Below, one piece after another: positions 8,968 to 20,281 of a stretch of DNA of 64,000 nucleotides. The position numbers were made by a program, and so were the translations under genes. The number at the start of each line of letters is the position of its first letter. Position 1 is the stretch's first letter. Under the pieces are notes generated by a model. The model saw nothing but the letters and a program-made list of their open reading frames with translations, did not search any database and was not told where the DNA came from. Origin of the DNA: Arthrobacter sp. APC 3897 (GTDB lineage: Bacteria > Actinomycetota > Actinomycetes > Actinomycetales > Micrococcaceae); contig NZ_JASDDG010000014.1 in NCBI RefSeq assembly GCF_030407495.1, forward strand, positions 28,757 to 92,756. Reading direction: 5' to 3'.

Positions 8968-9357
8968 TCAGACCGCGGAAAGTGCCCTGCCCTTGATCGC
9001 TTCGAATTCCTGCGGGGTGATGGCACCGGAATCCAGCAGGTCCTTTGCCTTGGAGATTTCATCGGTGGGGCTGGAGGCGACCCGGCGGATGTATTCCTCC
9101 GTGGAGTTCTGCAGTTCCTGTGACTCCCGCCTGGCCCGTTCATTCATTCCCCTCCCCCGGACGATGAGATAAACGAGAACCGTAAGGAACGGAAAGAAGA
9201 CCAGAAAGATGACCCACGCAGCTTTAGCCCAGCCGCTTAGTCCCCGGTCACGGAACAAGTCGCTGATCACCGCAAACAGGGTGAACAGATATGCGAAGAG
9301 GACCGTCACGGTGAAAACCCACCAAATGATGTCCCAAAAATTATCCCAGTAGCTCAA
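8968..9357 (-). CDS. Small membrane protein with PLDc_N-like and SHOCT domains
   Basis: A 129-aa protein if started at the TTG 9357, which follows GAGAGGAG and gives LSYWDNFWDIIWW, matching the usual N-terminus of this family. An ATG at 9417 in the same frame lacks a ribosome binding site. Two hydrophobic helices (about residues 10-32 and 44-66) form the phospholipase-D-nuclease N-terminal-like module. The C-terminal stretch with ISKAKDLLDSGAITPQEFEAI is a typical SHOCT motif, thought to mediate oligomerisation. Function is unknown. It lies between pdtaR and pyk, convergent with pdtaR. Confidence 0.8.
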   Translation of the reverse strand: MSYWDNFWDIIWWVFTVTVLFAYLFTLFAVISDLFRDRGLSGWAKAAWVIFLVFFPFLTVLVYLIVRGRGMNERARRESQELQNSTEEYIRRVASSPTDEISKAKDLLDSGAITPQEFEAIKGRALSAV

Positions 9358-9601
9358 GGGCTGCTCCTCTCTCTGGCCGTACTTATGATCATCACCCCCT
9401 CCCTCCGGCAGTGCCATGGGCAGAAGGAGATACCGGGCCCCGGCTGCCGAAATACCTGCGGTTCACCCCGCCCCCGGCCGTCGGGGCTTTTTCCTTAGCC
9501 GGCGGGCGGTGGGCGGTAAAACGGCCGGGGCGTGGGCTTTGTTCGAGGGGCATGATATTTGGAAAACTGGATATGGAAGGATGGAGATGGATATAGAAGC
9601 G

Positions 9602-9638
9602 AAAAAAGACTGCCCGGCCGGATGATCCGGCCGGGCAG
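9602..9638 (-). terminator. Intrinsic terminator after pyk
   Basis: A 12-bp stem, CTGCCCGGCCGG (9610-9621) with CCGGCCGGGCAG (9627-9638) and an ATGAT loop. On the minus strand it runs into a six-T tract (A at 9602-9607). It begins 28 bp beyond the pyk stop codon. Confidence 0.88.
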
Positions 9639-9665
9639 CCCTGGCAGAAGGAGGCGGTGTCCGAA

Positions 9666-11177
9666 CTAGATGGACTTGGCCTTGCCCTTGTTGGAGTTCT
9701 TGATCGGCCAGGGACCAACCTTCTCCTTGACCCTCATCTGGCCTTCAAGGCGCTGACCTGCATCAGCAATGTCCCCTGCCTTGTGGACCTTGATGGAGTT
9801 GGTGGAACCTGCCTGTCCGGGAGGCGAGCCGGCAGCGATAACAACGAGGTCATCGATATCCACCAGATCATTTTCGAACAGCGTGCGGTCCACCTGGGCG
9901 GTCATCTGGTCGGTGTTCTCGGCGAACTCCACCAGCATGGGCTGGATGCCCCAGAAGAGGCTCATATAGCGGTAGGTCTCTTCCACGGGGGTGAAGGCCA
10001 GCACCGGCTTCTTCGGGCGCAGACGGGAAAGCCGGCGGGCCGAATCGCCCGACTGCGTGAAGGTGCAGACAAACTTCGCGTCGAGCTGGTCGGCAATTTC
10101 CACCGCAGCACGGGTAATGGCGCCGCCGCGGGTACGCGGCTTGGAGCCCAGGGCGGGAACACGGTTGAGGCCGTGCTCTTCGGTGGACTCGATGATGCGT
10201 GCCATGGTGGTCACGGTCTCGATCGGGTACTTGCCCACGGAGGTTTCACCGGAGAGCATCACTGCGTCGGCACCGTCAAGAACGGCGTTGGCGCAGTCCG
10301 AAGCCTCGGCGCGGGTGGGGCGCGGGCTGTCGATCATGGATTCCAGGACCTGGGTGGCCACGATAACCGGCTTCGCCCAGCGGCGGGCCAGCTCGATGGC
10401 GTTCTTCTGCACCAGGGGCACGTCTTCAAGCGGCAGTTCCACACCGAGATCGCCGCGGGCAACCATAATCGCGTCGAAGGCGTCAATGATTTCCTCGATG
10501 GCAGCCACAGCCTGCGGCTTCTCGATCTTGGCAATGACCGGAACCCGGCGGCCTTCCTCGTCCATGATTTCGTGGACGCGGCGCACATCAACGGCATTCC
10601 GGACGAAGGACAGGGCAACCATGTCCACGCCGCGGCGGATGGCCCAGCGCAGGTCTGCCTCATCCTTGTCACTCATGGCGGGCACACTCACTGCCACGCC
10701 CGGCAGGTTCAGGCCCTTGTTGTTGGACACGGGGCCGGGAACGGTCACCTCGGTGACCACCTTGACGTCATCCACGGCAGTGGCACGCACTGAAACCTTG
10801 CCGTCGTCGATCAGCAGGGTATCCCCCACGCTGACGTCATTCGGCAGTCCCTTGTGCGTGGTGGAGACAATCTCCTTGGTGCCGGGAACGTCTTCGATGG
10901 TGATCGTGAAGACGTCGCCCTTGTTCAGGTAGTGCGGGCCGTCAACGAAGCGGCCAAGGCGGATCTTGGGGCCCTGCAGGTCAGCGAAGATGCCTACCGG
11001 CTTGCCCAGTTCCTCGGATGCCCTGCGCACATTTTCGTACACAGAATTGTGTACCTCGTGATCTCCATGGCTCATGTTCATGCGGGCCACGTCTACACCG
11101 GCGCTCAGAACCGCGAGGGTGTTTTCGTAGCTGGCGATTGCTGGGCCAAAGGTGGCCACAATTTTTGCACGTCTCAT
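9666..11177 (-). CDS. pyk: Pyruvate kinase
   Basis: A 503-aa pyruvate kinase, which makes pyruvate and ATP from phosphoenolpyruvate and ADP in the last step of glycolysis. The ATG at 11177 gives the conserved start MRRAKIVATFGPA. Motifs: RMNMSHGDH near residue 32; the catalytic lysine in PVIAKIEKPQA near 220; MVARGDLGVELP near 242; and TQVLESMI to LSGETSVGKYP for substrate and monovalent cation. The C-terminal allosteric domain is present, so length is normal. No Shine-Dalgarno is visible. A TAGGCT -10-like hexamer ends 7 nt before the ATG, suggesting a leaderless mRNA. It is monocistronic with its own terminator. Confidence 0.96.
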   Translation of the reverse strand: MRRAKIVATFGPAIASYENTLAVLSAGVDVARMNMSHGDHEVHNSVYENVRRASEELGKPVGIFADLQGPKIRLGRFVDGPHYLNKGDVFTITIEDVPGTKEIVSTTHKGLPNDVSVGDTLLIDDGKVSVRATAVDDVKVVTEVTVPGPVSNNKGLNLPGVAVSVPAMSDKDEADLRWAIRRGVDMVALSFVRNAVDVRRVHEIMDEEGRRVPVIAKIEKPQAVAAIEEIIDAFDAIMVARGDLGVELPLEDVPLVQKNAIELARRWAKPVIVATQVLESMIDSPRPTRAEASDCANAVLDGADAVMLSGETSVGKYPIETVTTMARIIESTEEHGLNRVPALGSKPRTRGGAITRAAVEIADQLDAKFVCTFTQSGDSARRLSRLRPKKPVLAFTPVEETYRYMSLFWGIQPMLVEFAENTDQMTAQVDRTLFENDLVDIDDLVVIAAGSPPGQAGSTNSIKVHKAGDIADAGQRLEGQMRVKEKVGPWPIKNSNKGKAKSI

Positions 11178-11486
11178 AAGTTCAAGCCTAGTCGCCCGGC
11201 GCCGATTACGCATTGAGACGGGCGGCAGTCCTCATATCCTTCGAACACTGCGGCCCGTGTTCTTTGTCTCAACCGGCGTCGGTCAAACTCGGTATCTATT
11301 GCCCCTGACCGTAAAAACGCACTAATTTCAGAAAATTCAGGACGCCTGGCCCGGGGAAAGATTTACGCCCGGGCAGGAAGCTCCTTGTACGCTGGAAGGC
11401 CGGGCTGCAGGCGGCCTTGCCGCTTCTGCACCGAGGATGTGAAACCCGGTTTCAAAGATCAGTCATGAGAATCGTCAGGAGCAACG

Positions 11487-12095
11487 GTGGCCAACACCGC
11501 GTCAGACAGTCAGCCCAACCCGCCTGCCGGCCTGAGGGAACGAAAGAAGGCCCGGGTCCAGGCCCAACTCGTGGCAACGGCCTGGGAGCTGTTCGCAGAG
11601 CATGGTTTCGCGGCTGTCACGGTGGACCAGATTGTGGAGGCGGCCGGAGTCTCCCGCAGTTCCTTTTTCAGGTACTTCGACACCAAAGATGCCGCACTTT
11701 TTCACAACACCAGGCTCGCCCTGGACAACATGGAAGCCGATTTTGAGTTCCGCAGCCGCAGCGTCCCGCCCCGGCAGGCGCTTCATGAGTCCCTGCTGCA
11801 GGCCGCGACGGACTACGAGCCAAGGCGGAGCGAATACCGGACGCTGCGCCGGCTGATGCGGGAGGACCGTGTCCTGCGAGCCAGCGCCGCGGCGTACAAC
11901 CAGTCGCTCCTGGCCGAGATGACCTCGACGTATCTGCGGCAGCTGGGCCAGGGCGACGAGCTCGCAGCGCGCGTGGAGGTGGCCGTCGTGTGGGCGGCTG
12001 CAACGGTCGCCCTGGAGTCGTGGGTGCGGCTCGATGACGAGGATCTGCTGCCCCTGACCGTCCGTGCCCTGGCCGTCCTCCCCCAGGCCGGCTGA
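11487..12095 (+). CDS. TetR-family transcriptional regulator
   Basis: A 202-aa TetR/AcrR regulator. The GTG start at 11487 follows AGGAG with an 8-nt spacer. The N-terminal helix-turn-helix runs from ATAWELFAEHGFAAVTVDQIVEAAGVSRSSFFRYF (about residues 30-65), with the characteristic FFRYFDTKDAAL end. The C-terminal half is helical and variable, so the ligand is unknown. No divergent or adjacent target gene is obvious: pyk is divergent 310 bp away and gltD converges. It may act on itself or at a distance. Confidence 0.88.
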   Translation: MANTASDSQPNPPAGLRERKKARVQAQLVATAWELFAEHGFAAVTVDQIVEAAGVSRSSFFRYFDTKDAALFHNTRLALDNMEADFEFRSRSVPPRQALHESLLQAATDYEPRRSEYRTLRRLMREDRVLRASAAAYNQSLLAEMTSTYLRQLGQGDELAARVEVAVVWAAATVALESWVRLDDEDLLPLTVRALAVLPQAG

Positions 12096-12112
12096 ACCCG
12101 CACAATGGACAG

Positions 12113-12145
12113 CAGGCTGCCCGGCCGCAGGGACCGGACAGCCTG
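12113..12145. terminator. Hairpin between convergent tetR and gltD
   Basis: CAGGCTG (12113-12119) pairs with CAGCCTG (12139-12145), extended inward by CCGG/CCGG after one mismatch. It sits midway in the 79-bp gap between two convergent genes. There is no T-tract, so it may be a weak or Rho-assisted bidirectional terminator. Confidence 0.5.
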
Positions 12146-12174
12146 ATGTTCACCAAGAAGCCGAGGGCCGGCGT

Positions 12175-13632
12175 CTAGAGCGGAGAAATGGCCCGGTCGC
12201 TTGGCGCCACCGGAGCCGGCAGCCGGGTGGAACCGGTCAGCCACTGGTCCACCGCCGCTGCGCAGGCCCGGCCTTCGGCAATCGCCCAGACAATCAGCGA
12301 CTGGCCCCGCCCGGCGTCACCGGCGGCAAAGACGCCGGGCGTCTTCGTCATGTAGTAGCCGTCGCGCACCACGTTGGAGCGCTCGTCGAACTCGGCGTTC
12401 ACCTGCTCGGCCAGTCCGGCCGGCTCCGGGCCGGTGAAGCCCAGCGAGAGGAACACGAGGTCAGCGGGAATAACCCGCTCGGTGCCGGCCTTGGGGACGC
12501 GCCGTCCGTCAACGAATTCCGTTTCGGCAATCCGCACACCGGTGAGCCGCCCGTCCTCGCCCACGAACTCCACGGTGGAAGCCAGGTAAGTGCGCTCCCC
12601 GCCCTCTTCGTGGGCGCTGGCTGTTTCAAACAGCGTGGGATACATCGGCCACGGCTGATGCGCGGCGCGCTCGGTCGGCGGCTGCTTGCCGATCGCCAGC
12701 GTGGTGACGGACGCCGCCTGCTGGCGGTGCGCTGTGCCCAGGCAGTCCGCGCCGGTGTCGCCGCCGCCCAGGATCACCACATGCTTTCCCTCGGCGGAAA
12801 TCTGGTTCTTCACGTGTTCCCCGGCTACGGCGCGGTTGGCCTGCACCAGGTACTCCATGGCGAAGTGCACGCCGTTCAGTTCACGCCCGGGGATGGGCAG
12901 GTCGCGCGGCACGGTGGCTCCGGTAGCCACCACCACGGCGTCATACCGCCGGCGCAGCTGTTCCCAGCTGATGTCGCGGCCCACTTCAACGCCGGTGCGG
13001 AACCGCGTGCCCTCGGCCCGCATCTGGTCCAGACGGCGGTCGATCTGCAGTTTTTCCATCTTGAAGTCGGGAATCCCGTAGCGCAGCAGGCCGCCAATCT
13101 TGTCATCACGCTCGTACACGGCAACGGTGTGCCCGGCACGGGTAAGCTGCTGGGCGGCCGCCAGTCCCGCGGGCCCCGAGCCAACGACGGCGATGGTCTT
13201 GTCCGTGAGACGTTCGGGTGCGTGCGGGGTCACCCAGTTCTCATCGAAGGCCTGGTCAATGATCGAGACCTCAACCTGCTTGATCGTCACCGCCGGCTGG
13301 TTGATGCCCAGCACGCAGGAGGATTCGCACGGTGCCGGGCACAGCCGGCCGGTGAACTCAGGGAAGTTGTTGGTGGCGTGCAGCCGTTCAATGGCTTCCC
13401 GGCCCTTGTCCCGCCACATCAGGTCATTCCACTCCGGAATGAGGTTCCCCAACGGGCAGCCCTGATGGCAGAACGGAATGCCGCAGTCCATGCAGCGTCC
13501 GGCCTGAGCCTTCAGAACGCCCTTCTCCTGGGCTTCGTACACCTCTTTCCAGTCCATGATGCGAACGGGAACAGGCCGTCGCGGCTGCGTTTCGCGGTCG
13601 CGTACTTTCAAGAATCCGCGTGGGTCAGCCAC
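12175..13632 (-). CDS. gltD: Glutamate synthase (NADPH) small subunit
   Basis: A 485-aa GltD, the FAD and NADPH subunit passing electrons to GltB for glutamate synthesis from glutamine and 2-oxoglutarate. Cysteines for two iron-sulfur clusters lie in [14 protein letters not shown] (near residue 41) and CPAPCESSC (near 97). The FAD site is [15 protein letters not shown] near 149, and the NADPH site is [11 protein letters not shown] near 290. Near the C-terminus [19 protein letters not shown] closes the FAD domain. The GTG start at 13632 lies 8 nt inside the end of gltB, so the two are translationally coupled. Confidence 0.96.
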   Translation of the reverse strand: MADPRGFLKVRDRETQPRRPVPVRIMDWKEVYEAQEKGVLKAQAGRCMDCGIPFCHQGCPLGNLIPEWNDLMWRDKGREAIERLHATNNFPEFTGRLCPAPCESSCVLGINQPAVTIKQVEVSIIDQAFDENWVTPHAPERLTDKTIAVVGSGPAGLAAAQQLTRAGHTVAVYERDDKIGGLLRYGIPDFKMEKLQIDRRLDQMRAEGTRFRTGVEVGRDISWEQLRRRYDAVVVATGATVPRDLPIPGRELNGVHFAMEYLVQANRAVAGEHVKNQISAEGKHVVILGGGDTGADCLGTAHRQQAASVTTLAIGKQPPTERAAHQPWPMYPTLFETASAHEEGGERTYLASTVEFVGEDGRLTGVRIAETEFVDGRRVPKAGTERVIPADLVFLSLGFTGPEPAGLAEQVNAEFDERSNVVRDGYYMTKTPGVFAAGDAGRGQSLIVWAIAEGRACAAAVDQWLTGSTRLPAPVAPSDRAISPL

Positions 13633-16600
13633 CGGTTACCTCCAAGATTTTGGTCCAGGCTTCGGCGCCGTCGGGATCAAGTCCCGCTTCGGCGGCGGAA
13701 GCGCGGGCGTCGAGCACGGCAGCGAAGTCACGCGGCAGCACCTTGGTCATTCGGGCCGCCGTGCCGGTGAAGTCCTCCAGCAGGGCCGCTGCCAGTGCCG
13801 ATTCGGTTTCTTCCACATGCCGGACCAGCAGACCGCGGACAATGTCAGCGTCCTCGGCGTCCAGCGGCTCCAGGCGCAGTTCGCCCTTTTCCAGCGAATC
13901 CTTGTTGATCCGCTCCGGCCGGATGTCCAGCAGGTAGGCGGTGCCGCCGGACATGCCGGCACCGAAGTTCCGTCCCGTGGGTCCCAGGATCAGCGCCTGT
14001 CCCCCCGTCATGTATTCGCAGCCGTGGTCGCCAATGCCTTCCACGACGGCCGTGGCGCCTGAGTTGCGCACCAGGAAGCGTTCTCCCACCTGCCCGCGCA
14101 GGAACATTTCGCCGCTGGTGGCACCGTAGCCGATGACGTTGCCGGCAATGACGTTGACGGCCGCGTCAAAAACGTTGACGCGGTCCGGCCGGACGATAAT
14201 CCGTCCGCCGGACAGCCCCTTGCCGACGTAGTCGTTCGAGTCGCCGAGCAGGCGCAGCGTGATGCCGGCCGGCAGGAAGGCACCGAGCGACTGCCCTGCC
14301 TGGCCGGTGAGGGTCACGTCGATGGTGTCGGTGGCCAGCGTATCGGTGCCAAAGGTCTTGGTGACGGTGTGCCCCAGCATGGTGCCCACAGACCGGTCGG
14401 TGTTGACCACGTCCAGCGTGATACGCACCGGATTACGGTTGGTCAGGGCATCGGCACTCATTTCGATCAGCTTGTTGTCGAAATGCGCGTCCAGGTCATG
14501 GTTCTGCTTGACCATGTTGCGCATCGGTGCTCCCGGCTCGACGACGTCGGCGCCGCGCAGGACCGGCTCCAGGTCCAGTCCGTCGGCCTTCCAGTGGTCC
14601 ACCGCGGCCTTGGTGTCCAGCAGCTCGGTGTGCCCAATCGCTTCCTCAAGGGAACGGAAGCCCAGTTCGGCCAGGATTTCACGCACTTCCTCAGCCAGGA
14701 ACTCGAAGAAGTTGACCACAAATTCGGGCTTGCCGGAGAACCGTGCCCGCAGTTCGGGGTTTTGGGTGGCCACACCCACCGGACAGGTGTCCAGGTGGCA
14801 GACCCGCATCATGATGCAGCCGGAGACCACCAGCGGTGCGGTTGCGAAACCGAACTCCTCACCGCCGAGCAGCGCGGCAATCACTACGTCGCGCCCGGTC
14901 TTGAGCTGGCCGTCCACCTGCACCACCACGCGGTCGCGCAGGCCGTTGAGCATCAGGGTCTGCTGTGTTTCGGCAAGGCCCAGTTCCCAGGGCGCACCGG
15001 CGTGCTTGAGCGAGTTCAGCGGCGAGGCTCCGGTTCCGCCGTCGTGCCCGGAAACGAGAACGACGTCGGCCTTGGCCTTGGTCACACCCGCCGCCACCGT
15101 GCCAATGCCGGCTTCGGAGACAAGCTTGACGTGGACCCGTGCGCTCGGGTTGGAACGCTTGAGGTCATAAATCAGCTGAGCGAGGTCTTCGATGGAGTAG
15201 ATGTCGTGGTGCGGGGGCGGCGAAATCAGGCCGACACCGGGTGTGGAGTGCCGGGTGCGGGCCACCCACGGGTACACCTTCTGGGCCATCAGCTGGCCGC
15301 CTTCACCGGGTTTGGCGCCCTGGGCCATCTTGATCTGGATGTCCTCGGCGTTGGTGAGGTACAGGCTGGTGACGCCGAAACGGCCGGAGGCCACCTGCTT
15401 GATGGCGGAGCGCCGCTCCGGATCGAGCAGCCGCTCCGGATCCTCGCCGCCCTCGCCGGTGTTCGACTTGCCGCCCAGACGGTTCATGGCAATCGCCAGG
15501 GTCTCATGGGCTTCCTGTGAGATGGAGCCGTAGCTCATGGCGCCGGTGGAAAAGCGCTTGACGATGCTGGCGACGGACTCAACTTCCTCCAGCGGAACGG
15601 CAGGCCGCTCCCCCGTGCGGAATTCCAGCAGGCCGCGCAGCGTCATCAGGTTCTTCGACTGGTCATCCACGCCCTGGGTGTACGCCTTGAAGATGTCATA
15701 ACGGCGTTCCCGGGTGGCGTGCTGGAGCCGGAAGACGGTTTCCGGATTGAACAGGTGCGGCGGACCCTCGCGGCGCCACTGGTATTCGCCGCCGTTCTCC
15801 AGCGGACGGTGCGGATCCTCGATTTCGTCGTCGGGGTAGGCGCTGGCGTGCCGGGCGGCTGCCTCGGCGGCAATGACGTCCAGGCCGACGCCGCCGAGCT
15901 GGGTCTGCGTGCCGTGGAAGAACTCGTCCACCATTTCCTGTCCCAGACCCAGGGCTTCGAAGGTCTGGGCGCCGCAGTAGGAAGCAACGGTGGAGATGCC
16001 CATTTTGGACATGATCTTCAGGACGCCCTTGCCCAGGCCCTTGATCAGGTTGGCCACGGCTTCTTCCCGGGTGACCCCCGTGATGTCGCCGTTGCGGACC
16101 AGTTCCTCGCAGCTCTCCATGGCCAGGTACGGGTTGACCGCGGAGGCGCCGTAGCCCATGAGCACTGCCACATGGTGGACTTCGCGGACATCGCCCGCTT
16201 CGACCAGCAGCGAGATCTTGGTGCGGTTGGCGCTCTTGAGCAGATGGTTGTGCACGGCGGAGAGCAGCAGCAGGGACGGGATGGGAGCCCACTGGGCACT
16301 GGAGTCCCGGTCCGACAGCACGATGTACTCGACGCCGCGGTTCACGGCGCCGGAGACTTTTTCGCAGATTTCCAGGATCCGGGCGCGCAGTTCGGACTCG
16401 CCGCCCTGCGGCCGGTACAGTCCGCGGACCTTGAGCGCGATCTTTTCGCCGTCGGCGTTGGTCAGCTTGGCGATCTTCGCCAACTGGTCATTGTTAATGA
16501 CGGGGAAGTTCAGGGCCACCTGGTGGGTGCGGACCTGGCCGGGGGCCAGCAGGTTCCCCACCGGTCCGATGGAGGCGCGCATGGAGGTGACCAGTTCCTC

Positions 16601-18220
16601 GCGGATGGAGTCCAGCGGCGGGTTGGTGACCTGCGCGAAGGACTGCACAAAGTAGTCAAAGAGCAGCCGCGGGCGCTGGGAAAGCACGGCAATGGGCGTG
16701 TCCGAACCCATGGCGCCCAGGGGCTCGGCGCCGGTGCGGGCCATCGGACCGAGCAGGATGCGCAGTTCCTCCTGCGTGTAGCCGAAGGTGCGCTGGCGCC
16801 GGTTGATGGACGCCTTCGTGTGCAGCACGTGTTCACGTTCGGGAAGCTCTTCCAGGGAAACCTGGTTTTCCCTGACCCATTCCGCCCACGGATTGGCCGC
16901 TGCCATTTCCGCCTTGATTTCGGCGTCCTCGATCAGGCGGCCTGCGCCGGTATCCACCAGGAACATCTTGCCCGGGGAGACGCGGCCCTTGCGGACCACC
17001 TTGGCCGGATCGATGTCCACGACGCCCACCTCGGAGGCGAGCACCACCAGTCCGTCCTCGGTCACCCAGTAGCGTGCCGGGCGCAGGCCGTTGCGGTCCA
17101 GGACCGCCCCCACCTGGTTGCCGTCCGTGAAGGACACCGCTGCCGGGCCGTCCCACGGTTCCATGAGCATTGAGTGGTACTGGTAAAAGGCACGGCGGGC
17201 CGGATCCATGGTGGCATGGTTTTCCCAGGCCTCGGGGATCATCATCATGATGGCGTGCGTGATGGGCCGGCCGGACAGCATCAGCAGCTCGGCAACCTCG
17301 TCAAAAGACGCCGAATCCGATGCACCGGGAGTGCAGATGGGGAACAGCTCTTCCGGGGTCTCCCCCAGCAGCGGGCTCTTCAGCTGGGACTGGCGGGCGC
17401 GCATCCAGTTGCGGTTGCCCTTGACCGTGTTGATCTCGCCGTTGTGCGCGATGGTGCGGAACGGCTGGGCCAGCGGCCAGGACGGGAAGGTGTTGGTGGA
17501 GAACCTGGAGTGGACAATACCCAGTTTGGTCTTGAAGCGCGGATCCGACAGATCGGGATAGAACGGTTCAAGCTGTGCGGTGGTCAGCATGCCCTTGTAG
17601 ACCATGGTCTTGGAGGACAGCGAGGGGAAGTAAACGCCGAACTTGTTCTGCGAACGTTTGCGGACGCGGAAGGCGCGGGCGTCCAGGTCGGAGGCGTCGC
17701 CGTCGGCCGGTGCCAGGAACACCTGTTCGAAGTGCGGCATGCAGGCGCGGGACATGGCGCCCACGAGGTCAGCCACCACGGGCACCTCGCGCCAGCCGAG
17801 GACCGTCAGGCCCTCGGACTCGGCCATGGCCTCGACGCCGGCGCGGGCGGTCTCCTGTTCCCTGGCTTCGGAGGGAAGGAAGGCGGTGCCGGCAGCGTAG
17901 GTTCCGGGCGCCGGAAGCGTGAAACCGGCCACGGCGCGGAAGAACTCATCGGGGACCTGGGTCAGCAGGCCGGCACCGTCGCCGGTGCCTTCATCAGCCC
18001 CTACGGCACCGCGGTGTTCCAGGTTGCGCAGGGCAGTCAGGGCCGCATCGACGATGTCGTGCCCGGGCTCGCCGCGCAGGGTGGCTATTACGGCCAGGCC
18101 GCAGGCGTCCTTTTCATTCTCGGCGCGGTAGAGACCGGAGTCAGCCGGAAAGTTCGCGAAGCGGGTGAACGGCGAGACTACAGGTGTGCCTGTGCCGCCG
18201 GGCGGAAACGGTTCAGTCAT
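13625..18220 (-). CDS. gltB: Glutamate synthase (NADPH) large subunit
   Basis: A 1531-aa GltB. The ATG at 18220 ([13 protein letters not shown]) follows GGAAGGACTT. A short propeptide precedes the nucleophilic cysteine in [12 protein letters not shown] near residue 38, where family members are cleaved to expose an N-terminal Cys for glutamine hydrolysis. Next come the central domain, the FMN-binding synthase domain ([22 protein letters not shown] [12 protein letters not shown]), and the 3Fe-4S cysteines in [15 protein letters not shown]. The C-terminal GXGXG beta-helix carries GGTAYLLD. Length is normal. It forms an operon with gltD, and its product consumes 2-oxoglutarate and glutamine. Confidence 0.97.
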   Translation of the reverse strand: MTEPFPPGGTGTPVVSPFTRFANFPADSGLYRAENEKDACGLAVIATLRGEPGHDIVDAALTALRNLEHRGAVGADEGTGDGAGLLTQVPDEFFRAVAGFTLPAPGTYAAGTAFLPSEAREQETARAGVEAMAESEGLTVLGWREVPVVADLVGAMSRACMPHFEQVFLAPADGDASDLDARAFRVRKRSQNKFGVYFPSLSSKTMVYKGMLTTAQLEPFYPDLSDPRFKTKLGIVHSRFSTNTFPSWPLAQPFRTIAHNGEINTVKGNRNWMRARQSQLKSPLLGETPEELFPICTPGASDSASFDEVAELLMLSGRPITHAIMMMIPEAWENHATMDPARRAFYQYHSMLMEPWDGPAAVSFTDGNQVGAVLDRNGLRPARYWVTEDGLVVLASEVGVVDIDPAKVVRKGRVSPGKMFLVDTGAGRLIEDAEIKAEMAAANPWAEWVRENQVSLEELPEREHVLHTKASINRRQRTFGYTQEELRILLGPMARTGAEPLGAMGSDTPIAVLSQRPRLLFDYFVQSFAQVTNPPLDSIREELVTSMRASIGPVGNLLAPGQVRTHQVALNFPVINNDQLAKIAKLTNADGEKIALKVRGLYRPQGGESELRARILEICEKVSGAVNRGVEYIVLSDRDSSAQWAPIPSLLLLSAVHNHLLKSANRTKISLLVEAGDVREVHHVAVLMGYGASAVNPYLAMESCEELVRNGDITGVTREEAVANLIKGLGKGVLKIMSKMGISTVASYCGAQTFEALGLGQEMVDEFFHGTQTQLGGVGLDVIAAEAAARHASAYPDDEIEDPHRPLENGGEYQWRREGPPHLFNPETVFRLQHATRERRYDIFKAYTQGVDDQSKNLMTLRGLLEFRTGERPAVPLEEVESVASIVKRFSTGAMSYGSISQEAHETLAIAMNRLGGKSNTGEGGEDPERLLDPERRSAIKQVASGRFGVTSLYLTNAEDIQIKMAQGAKPGEGGQLMAQKVYPWVARTRHSTPGVGLISPPPHHDIYSIEDLAQLIYDLKRSNPSARVHVKLVSEAGIGTVAAGVTKAKADVVLVSGHDGGTGASPLNSLKHAGAPWELGLAETQQTLMLNGLRDRVVVQVDGQLKTGRDVVIAALLGGEEFGFATAPLVVSGCIMMRVCHLDTCPVGVATQNPELRARFSGKPEFVVNFFEFLAEEVREILAELGFRSLEEAIGHTELLDTKAAVDHWKADGLDLEPVLRGADVVEPGAPMRNMVKQNHDLDAHFDNKLIEMSADALTNRNPVRITLDVVNTDRSVGTMLGHTVTKTFGTDTLATDTIDVTLTGQAGQSLGAFLPAGITLRLLGDSNDYVGKGLSGGRIIVRPDRVNVFDAAVNVIAGNVIGYGATSGEMFLRGQVGERFLVRNSGATAVVEGIGDHGCEYMTGGQALILGPTGRNFGAGMSGGTAYLLDIRPERINKDSLEKGELRLEPLDAEDADIVRGLLVRHVEETESALAAALLEDFTGTAARMTKVLPRDFAAVLDARASAAEAGLDPDGAEAWTKILEVTGG

Positions 18221-18407
18221 GAGAGGTAAGTCCTTCCCCCTGATTGAGCGGTGGGAGGGGACGACGCTGGCCCCACGGCGGACGGTGAGACGTTCCGCGG
18301 TGTCTTGATGTTCACGGACAGACCTGCGGTGTGGTTCCCGCGGCCCTGTCCGGGCGGCCACGGCGATGTGGCAGGAGCACCCGCCGCGAGGGTGGCCCGG
18401 GCCGGTG
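18221..18407 (-). other. Intergenic leader between lgt and gltB
   Basis: About 190 bp with no coding signal. It must hold the gltB promoter unless transcription reads through from lgt. I see no riboswitch consensus, no clear -10/-35 pair and no strong terminator in it. Confidence 0.4.
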
Positions 18408-19448
18408 CTAGTTGGCAGTACCCGGTGTCCCGGGCTTGCGAGAATCTGTGTCCTCGTTTTTTGTCTCTGCGAGATTAGCACGCGTCTGTTGCGCTGATGC
18501 TCGGGATCCGGAATTTGAAGATTCTGTTTCCGTCTTGTTACCGGCCTCACTTTCCGCGACAGCGGGTTCCGGTTCCCGGCCGGAAAGGTACAGGGAGCCT
18601 TCCTGCCCTTTTTTGGCGCGGATTGTCAGGAAAACAAACATCGCCACGGAGAAGATCAGCAGCGCGATGCTGGTCCATACGTTCAGGCGTTGTGTGACGC
18701 CGAAGACCGTAATCATTTCAGCGTCGTCGATCCGCAGGATCTCGATCCACAGCCGGCCCAGGGTGTAGTACGCAGCGTAGATCCAGAACAGGCGGCCGCC
18801 GCGCAGCCGGAACTTCTTGTCCAGGGCAAGCAGCAGCACCACGCCGGCGAGGCACCAGAGCGACTCATAGAGGAAGGTGGGATGGAACAGGGTTCCCGGC
18901 GCTGTCCCGTCCGGGAAGTTTGGATTGTTAGCGTCGATTTCCAGGCCCCACGGCACGTCAGTGGGACTGCCGAAGAGCTCCTGGTTGAACCAGTTGCCCC
19001 AGCGGCCTACGGCCTGGGCCAGCAGCAGGCCGGGGACGCCGACGTCGGCAAAGGTGGACAGTTTAATGCCGGCGCGGCGGCAGCCGATCCAGGCACCCAC
19101 GGCACCAAGGGCCACCGCACCCCAGATGCCCAGCCCGCCGCGCCAGATCTGCGGAATCAGGGAGAGGTCGCCGTTCGCGCCAAAATAGGCGGCCGGCGAG
19201 GAGACGACGTGGTACAGGCGCCCGCCGATGATGCCGAAGGGGATTGCCCAGATGGCAATGTCCCACACGGCTTCTTCGGGGAGCCCGCGGCGCTTCCAGC
19301 GCACCGATGTCATCCACAGGGCCAGGATGATGCCGGCCAGGATACAGAGGGCATAGGTGTGGATGGTCAGCGGCCCCAGCGAGAAGCTGCTGAAGTCCGC
19401 GGGCGGGCTGGGAATGCTGGCCGGGGCGACCACGGACGTCAGGTGCAT
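18408..19448 (-). CDS. lgt: Prolipoprotein diacylglyceryl transferase
   Basis: A 346-aa membrane enzyme that transfers diacylglycerol from phosphatidylglycerol to the lipobox cysteine of prelipoproteins. It has about seven membrane helices. The family signatures are [10 protein letters not shown] near residue 75 and the Arg/Asn-rich loop [13 protein letters not shown] near 150. The last ~60 residues are a hydrophilic, Glu/Ser/Thr-rich tail common in actinobacterial Lgt and dispensable in other species. Its ATG overlaps the trpA stop by one base (TAATG), so it is read as the tail of the trp operon. Confidence 0.96.
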   Translation of the reverse strand: MHLTSVVAPASIPSPPADFSSFSLGPLTIHTYALCILAGIILALWMTSVRWKRRGLPEEAVWDIAIWAIPFGIIGGRLYHVVSSPAAYFGANGDLSLIPQIWRGGLGIWGAVALGAVGAWIGCRRAGIKLSTFADVGVPGLLLAQAVGRWGNWFNQELFGSPTDVPWGLEIDANNPNFPDGTAPGTLFHPTFLYESLWCLAGVVLLLALDKKFRLRGGRLFWIYAAYYTLGRLWIEILRIDDAEMITVFGVTQRLNVWTSIALLIFSVAMFVFLTIRAKKGQEGSLYLSGREPEPAVAESEAGNKTETESSNSGSRASAQQTRANLAETKNEDTDSRKPGTPGTAN

Positions 19449-20281
19449 TAGCTGTTCTTTCGGGTTCCGGTGCTGAGTTCACGGGCCAGGTCCGCCACGG
19501 CGGGGACACCGCCGTCGCGCAGTGCGGCAACCAGTGCGGTGCCCACGATCACGCCGTCCGCGTACGCGCCGATTTCACGGACATGACCGGAGTTGGAGAC
19601 GCCAAGGCCCACACAAACACGCTCTGCGCCGGCGGCGCGGGCTGCGGAGACAACGTCCCTGGCGGCCGTGCTCACTGAGGTGCGCGCACCGGTCACGCCC
19701 ATGATGGACACCGCGTAAACGAAGCCGCGGCTCGCAGCGACGGTGCTCTTCATACGCTCGGGGGTGGACGAGGGCGCCACCAGGAACACCCGGTCCAGTC
19801 CGTACTTATCCGATGCAGCCATCCATTCCGACGCTTCATCCGGGATGAGGTCCGGGGTGATCAGCCCGGCTCCCCCGGCTTCGGCCAGCCGGCGGGAAAA
19901 CTCCTCCACGCCCAAACGGACCACGGGGTTCCAGTACGTCATGACCAGCACGGCGGCGTCGGTGGCAGCGGTGATGCCGGCAACGACGTCGAACACCTGG
20001 CTGACGCGGAAACCGGAGGCCAGCGCTTCTGTGGTGGCGGCCTGAATGACGTGGCCGTCCATGACCGGATCGGAGTACGGAATACCGATTTCAATCAGGT
20101 CCGCGCCGTTGCGCGCCAGGGCAATGCCGGCGTCGATGGTTTCCTGCACGCCGGGGTAGCCTGCGGGCAGGTAACCAATCAGCGCTGAGCGGCCGTCAGC
20201 GGCGGCCCGGTCAATCGCAGCGGCGGACTTGCTGAGGGCAGCCGTTCCCGCGCCGGAGGTGTTGTCGACTGCGGTGCTCAC
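19448..20281 (-). CDS. trpA: Tryptophan synthase alpha subunit
   Basis: A 277-aa TIM-barrel subunit that cleaves indole-3-glycerol phosphate to indole for TrpB. The motif [10 protein letters not shown] lies near residue 37. The catalytic-region motif [17 protein letters not shown] includes the conserved Glu near residue 65 and Asp near 76. Phosphate-binding glycines lie near GVIVGTALV. The GTG start overlaps the trpB stop (GTGA), indicating coupling. Confidence 0.97.
   Translation of the reverse strand: MSTAVDNTSGAGTAALSKSAAAIDRAAADGRSALIGYLPAGYPGVQETIDAGIALARNGADLIEIGIPYSDPVMDGHVIQAATTEALASGFRVSQVFDVVAGITAATDAAVLVMTYWNPVVRLGVEEFSRRLAEAGGAGLITPDLIPDEASEWMAASDKYGLDRVFLVAPSSTPERMKSTVAASRGFVYAVSIMGVTGARTSVSTAARDVVSAARAAGAERVCVGLGVSNSGHVREIGAYADGVIVGTALVAALRDGGVPAVADLARELSTGTRKNS

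Noticed and set aside
9657..10793. 378-codon plus-strand frame antisense to pyk
   Set aside because: Antisense shadow of a well supported pyruvate kinase; no ribosome binding site or domain.
12064..13770. 568-codon plus-strand frame antisense to gltD
   Set aside because: Overlaps a complete gltD with all motifs; the frame is compositionally odd and starts inside tetR.
15719..17173. 484-codon plus-strand frame antisense to gltB
   Set aside because: Shadow of gltB; repetitive Gly/His/Val composition and no motif.
18221..18407. Glutamine or other riboswitch in the gltB leader
   Set aside because: No conserved riboswitch core found by eye; only unstructured GC-rich sequence.
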